A DNA stretch of 64,000 nucleotides from PFJX01 sp964466195. GTDB taxonomy: Bacteria > Pseudomonadota > Gammaproteobacteria > Burkholderiales > Thiobacillaceae. The translations under genes and the position numbers were made by a program. The stretch spans positions 1 to 64,000 of the forward strand of contig CAYXMQ010000012.1 of assembly GCA_964466195.1 (NCBI GenBank), written 5' to 3'. Within the stretch, counting starts at the first letter, position 1; the number at the start of each line of letters is the position of its first letter. The notes beneath the pieces were generated by a model. It made no database searches, was not told where the DNA came from, and saw only the letters and a program-made list of their open reading frames with translations. Positions 36,928-44,217 of this stretch are shown here, piece by piece.

Positions 36928-37101
36928 ATGACCACAAACAACAAGGGCCGCGCTGGCTGGCACCAGGCGACCCCAAAGACTTCCGATAGCCACGATTCTA
37001 CCCAAAAACCCGACGTCGACCTGCAAAGCTGGGCAGCATTGGGTGAGTCTAGCCGCACCGACCGCAAGCAAAAGCGGATGTGGCGGAGGGTGCAGCGATG
37101 A
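36928..37101 (+). CDS. Small basic island protein (57 aa), unknown
   Basis: 57 residues, ATG at 36928 with AAGGGG upstream and stop overlapping the start of the primase-like gene (ATGA at 37098). It begins MTTNNKGRAGWHQATPK and ends with a basic stretch (DRKQKRMWRRVQR). The spacing, ribosome-binding site and overlap all fit a real gene of the operon. No family recognised. Confidence 0.5.
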   Translation: MTTNNKGRAGWHQATPKTSDSHDSTQKPDVDLQSWAALGESSRTDRKQKRMWRRVQR

Positions 37102-38048
37102 TGAATGACTTTGAACGCATCCGCGAAGCCCTGCAATTCATCCCGGCCGGCGACCGTGACACCTGGGTCAAGCTGGGCATGGCGATCAAGTCCGAAGTCG
37201 GGGATGAAGGCTTTGAAACCTGGAACACTTGGAGCCAGCAAGCCGAGTCCTACAAGCCGGCGACGGCGCGGGAAGTCTGGAAGAGCATCAAGGCCGGCGG
37301 CGGAGTGAACATCGGCACCCTGTTCCACGAAGCCAAAGCGGCCGGCTGGCGCGATGATGGAACGCACCCGGCACCGACACCCGAAGAGCTTGCCGAACGG
37401 CGGCGCATTGCAGCGGAACGGGCGGCGAAGGAAGAAGCCGAGACAGCCCGCGAACGTGCCGAAGCTGCGAGGAAGGCGGCGGCGATCTGGAAGGCTGGCA
37501 CCGACCCCGCCGGCAACCCCTATCTTTCGCGCAAGCGGGTTTCCCCGGTGGCGACTCTGCGCGAGATTGACGCGGGCGCGGCGGCGGCGATCCTGGGCTA
37601 TGTGCCGAAGTCGGACGGCGAACCGCTGGCCGGGCGTTTGCTGGTGGTTCCAGTGAAACAAGGCGACCGGCTTTCAACCCTGGAACTGATTGACGGCGAC
37701 AAGCGCAAGGCAGCGCTTGCTGGGCGAGGTAGCAAGACCGGCGGCTATTGGGCGGCACAACCGCTCCCGGATGGCGACGGCGACGGGCTGACCTTGCTTA
37801 TCGGCGAAGGCGTGGCGACCGGGCTATCCGGCAAGGAAGCCACCGGACACCCGGCCATCGCGGCGCTATCCGCTGGCAATCTGCTGGCGGTGGCGAAAGC
37901 GATGCACGAACGCCATCCGCTGGCGGTGCTGGTGATCCTGGCCGATCTGGTGAAGGCGACCGGCGAGCCTAATCCCCACGCCATCGAAGCGGCGCGCGCA
38001 GTGGGTGGCGTGGTGGCAGTTCCAGACTTCGGGAGGGCAGCGTCATGA
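37098..38048 (+). CDS. PriCT-2 / Toprim primase-like protein
   Basis: About 316 residues. The N-terminus is a PriCT-2 domain (ERIREALQFIPAGDRDTWVK, LGMAIKSE, GGVNIGTLFHEAKAAGW), followed by an Ala/Glu-rich helix and a Toprim-like domain (LGYVPKSDGEPLAGRLLVVP, LLIGEGVATGLS). The catalytic Glu is in GEGVATG. The second metal site, normally D-x-D in ILAD-D, reads VILADLVKATGE, so one Asp is replaced. The protein likely served island replication; full primase activity is doubtful. ATG 37098 has GGAGG at 8 bp. The stop overlaps the DUF3987 gene (ATGA). Confidence 0.85.
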   Translation: MMNDFERIREALQFIPAGDRDTWVKLGMAIKSEVGDEGFETWNTWSQQAESYKPATAREVWKSIKAGGGVNIGTLFHEAKAAGWRDDGTHPAPTPEELAERRRIAAERAAKEEAETARERAEAARKAAAIWKAGTDPAGNPYLSRKRVSPVATLREIDAGAAAAILGYVPKSDGEPLAGRLLVVPVKQGDRLSTLELIDGDKRKAALAGRGSKTGGYWAAQPLPDGDGDGLTLLIGEGVATGLSGKEATGHPAIAALSAGNLLAVAKAMHERHPLAVLVILADLVKATGEPNPHAIEAARAVGGVVAVPDFGRAAS

Positions 38049-39667
38049 GCGATCAAACCGACTTCAACGACCTGGCCCGGGTGCATGGCCTGGAAGCCGT
38101 CAGGACGTGCATAGCGAACGCGACGGCACCGGCGATGGCATTGCATCAACAAGCCGAATGCAACGCGCCAGCGGCCGATTCTGAAGGCGACGAATGGGCG
38201 AAACCGCAACCGCTCACAGCCAAGGTGGAACCAGAACCCTACCCAGTTGACGCCCTGCCCAACACCATCCGCGCGGCTGTTGAAGAGGTGGCGGGCTTCG
38301 TCAAAGCACCTGTCCCGATGGTGGCCTCTTCGGCGCTGGCGGCGCTGTCTTTGGCCGGGCAAGCCCATATCGACGCCAAGCGCGCGGAACGCTTGCAAGG
38401 GCCGGTGGGGGTGTTCCTGTTGACCATCGCGGACAGCGGCGAGCGGAAATCCACCTGCGACGGCTTCTTTGTGTCAGCAATCCGCCAGTACCAGGAAGAG
38501 CAAGCCGAAACCATGAAGCCGGCGATCAAGCGCCATGAATCCGACATGGACGCCTGGGCAGCGGAACGCGACGGGCTGCTGTCGGCAATCAAGGAAGCAG
38601 GCAAGAAAGGCAAGGCGACTGACCAACTACGCGCCGATCTTGCCGAGATTCAAAACGACAAGCCGGAACCGCCAAGAGTGCCGAGGCTGCTACTCGGGGA
38701 CGAAACCCCGGAAAACCTGGCTTGGAGTCTGGCGCGGCAATGGCCTTCTGCCGGCGTGGTATCGAGCGAGGCCGGGCTGATCTTCGGCGCGCATGGCATG
38801 GGCAAAGATTCAGTCATGCGGAATCTCGGGCTGCTCAATGTCCTATGGGATGGCGGCGAGCATTCAGTCGGGCGGCGCACTTCGGAATCCTTTACCGTGA
38901 AGGGCGCGCGGTTGACGGTGGCTTTGCAGATTCAGGAACCGACCTTGCGCAGCTTCTTCGACCGATCTGGTGGGCTGGCGCGCGGCACCGGCTTTCTTGC
39001 CCGGTTCCTTGTTGCATGGCCGGAATCGACACAAGGCTTTCGACCCTTCACCGAAGCGCCGCCGAACTGGCCGCACCTGGCCGCGTTTCATCGGCGCATC
39101 GCGGCAATTCTGGCGAACCCGGTTCCAATGGATGACGAAGGGGCGTTATCTCCGGCGCTGTTGATGCTGGCACCCGAAGCCAAGGCGGCATGGGTGGCTT
39201 TTCACGATGCTATCGAGGGCGAACTTGCCAGCGGCGGCGAGCTGTACGACGTGCGCGACGTGGCGAGCAAATCCGCCGATAACGCGGCGCGGATGGGGGC
39301 ACTGTTCCAGCTATTCGAGCATGGCATGGGCGGCGGTGTTGGGCTGGATTGCTTCGAGTCGGCAAGCCGGATAGCGGCCTGGCACCTGAATGAATCACGG
39401 CGCTTCTTCGGCGAGCTTGCGCTGCCGGCGGAACTGGCGGACGCGGCGCGGCTGGATAGCTGGCTGATCGAGTATTGCCGCACAAATCGGACGCACCTTG
39501 TTCCAACCCGCGAGGCACAACGGTTTGGGCCGGGATGCGTGCGCGACAAGGAACGGCTGACGGCGGCGCTTCGAGAACTTGAAGAGCTTGACCGCGTGCG
39601 CGTGGCCCACGAAGGCAGGCGGAAAACCATCAAGGTGAATCCGGCGCTGCTGGGAGTGGCGTTATGA
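38045..39667 (+). CDS. DUF3987 (YfjI-like) protein
   Basis: 540 residues. Typical DUF3987 features are NTIRAAVEEVAGFVKAPVPM, ALAALSLAGQAHIDA, the LTIADSGERKSTCDGFF segment, a Lys/Glu-rich coiled part, and LLGDETPENLAWSLARQWPS. The family is common on satellite phages and islands beside primase/Toprim genes and resembles a replicative ATPase or helicase-like domain, though the role is not proven. It overlaps its neighbours on both sides by ATGA, so it is part of a tightly coupled operon. Confidence 0.88.
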   Translation: MSDQTDFNDLARVHGLEAVRTCIANATAPAMALHQQAECNAPAADSEGDEWAKPQPLTAKVEPEPYPVDALPNTIRAAVEEVAGFVKAPVPMVASSALAALSLAGQAHIDAKRAERLQGPVGVFLLTIADSGERKSTCDGFFVSAIRQYQEEQAETMKPAIKRHESDMDAWAAERDGLLSAIKEAGKKGKATDQLRADLAEIQNDKPEPPRVPRLLLGDETPENLAWSLARQWPSAGVVSSEAGLIFGAHGMGKDSVMRNLGLLNVLWDGGEHSVGRRTSESFTVKGARLTVALQIQEPTLRSFFDRSGGLARGTGFLARFLVAWPESTQGFRPFTEAPPNWPHLAAFHRRIAAILANPVPMDDEGALSPALLMLAPEAKAAWVAFHDAIEGELASGGELYDVRDVASKSADNAARMGALFQLFEHGMGGGVGLDCFESASRIAAWHLNESRRFFGELALPAELADAARLDSWLIEYCRTNRTHLVPTREAQRFGPGCVRDKERLTAALRELEELDRVRVAHEGRRKTIKVNPALLGVAL

Positions 39668-40239
39668 CCCTGGCCGCGCTGATCCGAAAAAAAGCAACCG
39701 TGAGGTTTGCGACTGCGACACCTGCGACTGTTGCGACACTTGAAGTGGAAAAGGCGCGAACTGTCGCAAGTGTCGCAACTGTCAGTGTCGCAAAGTCTCC
39801 GAAAGCAAAAACCGAGATGGCTTCCCGCTGGTGGCTGGTTCACTACCCAAACGGTGCGCCCGTTGAAGTCTGGACTTCCCCGCCTGCTACCCAAGCCGAG
39901 GTGTTGCAGAGCAGGCCGGATGCGATAGCCGCGCAACCGTTCCACCAGTCTGCACCGGAACCGCAACCCTTCCACCAGGCCGCACCGGAGCCGCAACCGC
40001 TCCACCAGGCGACACCGGAACCGATAACCGACTGCTCCACCTGCACCCATGCCACCTATCGCGGCGGGTGTGGTGAACCTGTTGCGGCTGGCCTATCGGC
40101 TCAGGAAGGCGTGATTTGTTATCACGGCAACGGTGGCAAAGATTGCCCGGCTTGGCTGGCGACGGCGCTGGCTGGTGCGCGATCCGACCCCGCGGATAGT
40201 TGTGCGTGGTGGAAGCTGACGAAAACGAAGGGGGAATGA
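39664..40239 (+). CDS. Island protein with 10-residue repeats and a Cys-rich end
   Basis: 191 residues, start overlapping the DUF3987 stop. The middle has three perfect-phase 10-residue repeats (QPFHQSAPEP, QPFHQAAPEP, QPLHQATPEP) encoded by three 30-bp units at 39931-40020. The C-terminal part has five cysteines (CSTCTH, GGCGEP, VICYHG, GKDCPAW, SCAWWK) and may bind a metal. The C-terminal pattern recurs in small proteins that accompany DUF3987 genes. Function unknown. Confidence 0.65.
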   Translation: MTLAALIRKKATVRFATATPATVATLEVEKARTVASVATVSVAKSPKAKTEMASRWWLVHYPNGAPVEVWTSPPATQAEVLQSRPDAIAAQPFHQSAPEPQPFHQAAPEPQPLHQATPEPITDCSTCTHATYRGGCGEPVAAGLSAQEGVICYHGNGGKDCPAWLATALAGARSDPADSCAWWKLTKTKGE

Positions 40240-40289
40240 TGGCGAAGCGAAAACAGGCAAGTGAACATGAAGAGGAGGTTCGCGCATGA
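40236..40289 (+). CDS. Possible 17-aa peptide bridging two genes
   Basis: A 17-codon frame begins at an ATG overlapping the stop at 40239 and ends in a TGA overlapping the ATG at 40286 (MMAKRKQASEHEEEVRA). ATGA overlaps at both ends suggest coupling, but it may be chance. Confidence 0.25.
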   Translation: MMAKRKQASEHEEEVRA

Positions 40290-40594
40290 GAAAACAGGAC
40301 AGGCCCATCCCTTATCCCTTCGGCCCAGTTCGAACCGCGTTTGCGAACAAGCTGATGCAGCACCACGGCTTCACGAAAGAGCAGGCCTTGAATCTAATCA
40401 AGCACATCAATGAGAACGCCAGGAACACCCCCCTGCCGGGCGAGAAGTGTGGTGCCCGAACACGAGAAGGGAACCCCTGCAAAGCCCCTGCCAGGAGCAA
40501 CGGCAGATGCCGCAATCACGGCGGCCTCAGCACCGGTGCCAGAACCGCGGAGGGGCGCAAGCGGGCGTATGGCTTGTGCGTGCATGGAGAGTGA
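40286..40594 (+). CDS. Small HGGxSTG-motif island/phage protein
   Basis: 102 residues. The C-terminal half has the widespread motif CGARTREGNPCKAPA, NGRCRNHGG, STGARTAEGRKR, a small Cys/His cluster that may bind zinc, found in phage and island proteins of unknown role. RBS GAGGAGG lies 12 bases before the ATG. It is the last well-formed gene of the integrase-proximal operon. Confidence 0.7.
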   Translation: MRKQDRPIPYPFGPVRTAFANKLMQHHGFTKEQALNLIKHINENARNTPLPGEKCGARTREGNPCKAPARSNGRCRNHGGLSTGARTAEGRKRAYGLCVHGE

Positions 40595-41225
40595 CTGCCA
40601 GCGGGTCTAGCGCAGGTTCGACACAAAGCACTTCGGCGGATACGCTTACCTAAGCGTACCCCTATCGCGCCGCGCGCCTGCACCTGTGCGTCATGGGCTA
40701 GCCGGCCTCGACACGTATCTGACCAGGTTTGCCGAGGGGTGCCGTGGGAGACGGGGGACTTGCTGTAGAGAATCTTGTCTACATCCCCCTTGTCCACCAG
40801 TTCGCGGACCCCAGCGTCATCGCCCACCATTGATCCTCGCTGATGTGTGAATGTGTTTGAGAGTATTGCGCGATTAAGTGTTTTTGCACCGATCTTTGCG
40901 CCGCTCTCTCTTGCTCGCCTAATAATCTCTGTGAATTCCTGCTCAGAGACTGGTACTCCTCGTGCGTCAGGATGCGTGTCGTATCCGCCAACAGCATCTT
41001 GTCCGTCTCGGGCAGATCGTCCGGCAGATTCTCTATCGGCTTCAGGAAGCCAAACGTATTTCTTGGAACCGGGGTCATAAACAATGTCCTTGATCTCAGG
41101 CGCGAGTTCCGCAGTCAGCCGGTAGCTGGCGGCCAGCATCTCGCCCAAATTATAGGCGTCGTCCCCCGCTTGCCTGTCGAAGTCCACCAGCATGTCCGTG
41201 TGCGGCTCGATAAAGAAGCGAGGGG
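40516..41225 (-). pseudogene. Decayed island gene, two frameshifts and a truncated 5' end
   Basis: Protein-like sequence on the minus strand switches frame at least twice. One frame gives FFIEPHTDMLVDFDRQAGDD and continues to about 41050 (KDIVYDPGSKKY); a second frame then gives FGFLKPIENLPDDLPETDKM and TRILTHEEYQSLSRN; from about 40950 the first frame resumes (EIIRRARESGAKIGAKTLNR, VRELVDKGDVDKILYS). The 5' end stops abruptly at about 41225, where a G-rich junction begins. Family unknown. An 8-bp inverted repeat TACGCTTA/TAAGCGTA lies at 40641-40658, near its end. Confidence 0.5.
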
Positions 41226-41418
41226 GGGCTCATTTCTTTTCAGCGGCGCGAGGACGAGGGGCGGGGGGTATGCCCCGCTTTCTGACGGTGAAGGGGGGTG
41301 GTGACGTAAAGCCACGCGCAAACCGACACAAGAAACGCAATATCAACCCGAGTAGCGGAAACCGAGCACGTGGTTTTCAAGTATCAGCACCAAAGCCGGT
41401 GCGCCCCCCTGGCAACCG

Positions 41419-41832
41419 ATGGCATACCCGGTGCGGCTGGATTGGGCGGGCTGCACATACGGCAGTCGGCGCGTGTGGTTCATCTGCCCGGCGGTGGGGT
41501 GCGGGCGGCGTGTGGCCCTGCTGTATTTAGGGAGCGTGGGCATCTTCGCCTGTCGGCATTGCTACCGGCTGGCCTATGCCTGCGAGCGTGAAACCGCCGA
41601 TGACCGGGCGGCGCGGCAGGCAGACAAAATCTGTGAACGCCTGGGGTGGGAAGCGGGCATCCTAAATTTGAAGGGTGGCAAACCGAAAGGGATGCACTGG
41701 CGTACCTTCGCGCGGCTGAAAGCCAAGCACGATGCCTATGTCGGTGTATCACTGGCTGGAATGGCAAAGCGTCTGGGGCTGCTGGGACGGCAACTTGATG
41801 ACATCCGGGCGGATATGGATGGATGGGGCTGA
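41419..41832 (+). CDS. Zinc-ribbon-like island protein, probably 5'-truncated
   Basis: 137 residues with a cysteine cluster (GCTYGSRRVWFICPAVGCGR, IFACRHCYRLAYACERE) and the later KPKGMHWRTFARL. Relatives on many islands have an extra 50-70 N-terminal residues. Here the region before 41419 is open only back to TAG 41353 and lacks a start, and similar-looking residues appear in another frame (MVFKYQHQ at 41370), so a frameshift or deletion has probably removed the 5' end. Function unknown. Confidence 0.6.
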   Translation: MAYPVRLDWAGCTYGSRRVWFICPAVGCGRRVALLYLGSVGIFACRHCYRLAYACERETADDRAARQADKICERLGWEAGILNLKGGKPKGMHWRTFARLKAKHDAYVGVSLAGMAKRLGLLGRQLDDIRADMDGWG

Positions 41833-41998
41833 AATCTGTTTCGCAAAACCAACATGGGCAATCTGCCGAATGCGCTTCCGGGAGGGCTCGGGTAGGATTC
41901 GGCTGTTGGAAAGCGGCATGGACCGCTCTTTGAAAACAGCCCGTCAGCCCGCGCTGGTGCGCGACAACTAAAGAAACAAGACTGGCGGAAGGAAGGCT

Positions 41999-44217
41999 AT
42001 GACACCCGAACAACGGCAACGACTGATGGAAATTCTGCTGGCCGGAGGCGAAGTTGTGCCGGAATGGTCCCGCATCCTGTTTCCGCCTGAGAAGCGGGAA
42101 TATGAGTTGGTCTACCACGGCAAGGAGCGCGAGGAAGACATCATCGCCAACACCCTGGCCGTGCCCTTGCAGCCGGTGCGCACCTTCAACAAGAACGGGG
42201 TGGAGTGGCATAACAAGCTGATCTTCGGCGACAACCTGCAAGCGATGAAGGCTCTGCTAGAGATGAAGCGGCGCGGTGAACTGTGCAACGCCGACGGCAC
42301 TCCCGGCGTGCGGCTGGTTTATATCGACCCGCCGTTTGCTACAAAACGCGATTTCACTGGAAAACTTGAAGAGCGAGCGTATCAGGACAAGATTTATGGC
42401 GCTGAATTCGTTGAATTTTTGCGGCGTCGTCTCCTCATGATTCGTGAATTGCTTGCAGACAATGGAGCTGTTTTTATTCACTTGGACCAGAAGAAAAGTC
42501 ACTATGTAAAAGTTGTGGCGGATGAGGTTTTCGGAGAACACAATTTCAGAAATCAGATTGTTTGGCGCAATACCAACTCACATAGCAAAGCGGCAACTTT
42601 TGGGCGCATCCACCAGACGATTTTCTACTACACAAAAACTCAAGCGCTTGTATTCAACAAGGGGCGACGCCCTGCCTTCAAGGAATACATCAAGCAGAAC
42701 TTCGACTTTGCGGATGATGGTTCAGCCGTATCAAAAGCAGATTTGACAGCAGAAGGAATTCGGAAGGGCGAATCCGGGAAGCCATGGAACGGATACGACC
42801 CAACGGCGCGAAGCCGTCATTGGGCGATTCCTGAGTTTGTTTACGAGCTTGTCGATGAAGACATTACCAACCTTCCGTTGCTGGATAAGCTTGATTACCT
42901 AAAGAAGGCAGGTCTGATCTACCTTCCGAATAAGGAAGGTGGACAACCTCGTATTCTCAAGCCCCTGGGCGACGATGTTGGTAACTTCCTGATGGATATT
43001 TGGTCTTATCAGCCATATACGCAAGGACTCTACGAAGGCACCAACGATGGAATAGACGAAGATGTCTCATGGGCAATATCGAAGTTTGAGCGTTCCGGCT
43101 ATCCAACCCAGAAGCCGGAAGGATTATTAGCCCGCGTCATATCCGCCGCTTCCAATCCAGGTGATATTGTTCTTGACGCCTTCGGCGGATCAGGGACCAC
43201 ATGCGCCGTCGCCGAAAAGCTGGGCCGCCGCTGGATCGGTATCGACTGCGGCAAACTGGCGATCTACACCATCCAGAAGCGGATGCTGAATCTCAAGGCC
43301 GACATCGGCAACAAGGGTGCGGCGCTCAAGGCCAAGCCCTTCTCGCTCTACAACGCTGGCCTGTACGACTTTGCCCCCTCAAGGATTTGCCGTGGGTTGA
43401 TTGGCGGCGCTTTGCGCTGACCCTGTTCGGCTGCCAGGACGAGCCCCATCGCATCGGTGGTATCCAGTTCGACGGTACGTTGAAAGCCTGCCCGGTGCAG
43501 GTGTTCGACCATCGAAGCCAAGACGGGGCGACGATCAGCGAGGAGACCTTGCGTTCGGTCCATGAGGCCGCCGGCTCGAAGATCGGCACCCGCATGTTCA
43601 TCATCGCGCCCTCCCTGGCCTTCGACTTTCAGCAGGACTACATCCAGATCGGCGAGGTGCGTTACTACGCCCTACGCATCCCCTATTCCATCATCCACGA
43701 GCTGCACCAGCGGGATTTCCTGGCCCTGAAACAACCTACCGACGAGATGGCGGTGAATGACACGGTGGATGCCGTCGGTTTCGATTTCATCAAGACGCCG
43801 GAACTGGAATACGCCGTGGGACGGGGCAACCCCGAGGGCGAATTGCTGGAAGAGGCATTCATACGCATCGACCGCTTTTTCAGCGAGGCCGCCGTGCGCG
43901 AGCCGATGCAGAAGCGCGGCAACCGGGAAACGCTGTCCATGGTGATGCTGGATTATGACTATGACGCCGAAGCCGATGTGTTCGACCTGGACGAGGTGTT
44001 TTACGCCGGGGGCATCGAGGCGGCGGGCTGGGAGGTATGCTTTTCCGCCAACCGGTTGGGCGAGAAGGTCATGGCGGTGTTCTTGGACATCTACGGCAAC
44101 GAGGCGCGGGTAGTGATTCCCGCCACTGAGTTTGTCCCGGCCAAGCTCGGCAAACGCGGCAGCGCAAAGGCCACTAGCCAGGCCACCGCGCCCAAGAAGA
44201 AAGCCAAGAAATCATGA
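41999..44217 (+). pseudogene. mod: Type III restriction-modification methyltransferase, broken by a 1-base frameshift
   Basis: Beta-class adenine methyltransferase; it would modify one strand of the recognition site and gives specificity to the R-M complex. Frame one (41999-43420) carries motif IV YIDPPF (near residue 111) and motif I LDAFGGSGTTCAVAEKLGRR (near 395). The protein then continues in the -1 frame from 43374-43378, where a run of five Cs replaces the six needed, giving LKDLPWVDWRRFALTLFG up to 44217 (KKKAKKS). With one more C the gene would read through to about 739 residues, the normal size. Base composition drops between about 42345 and 43160, the likely target-recognition part. 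GGAAGG site before the ATG; the rejoined stop overlaps res. Confidence 0.88.

Noticed and set aside
43370..43382. Programmed -1 ribosomal frameshift in mod
   Set aside because: The site GCC-CCC-TCA is not a canonical X-XXY-YYZ heptamer and no strong downstream hairpin was noticed; a simple base loss or sequencing error is more likely, although not excluded.
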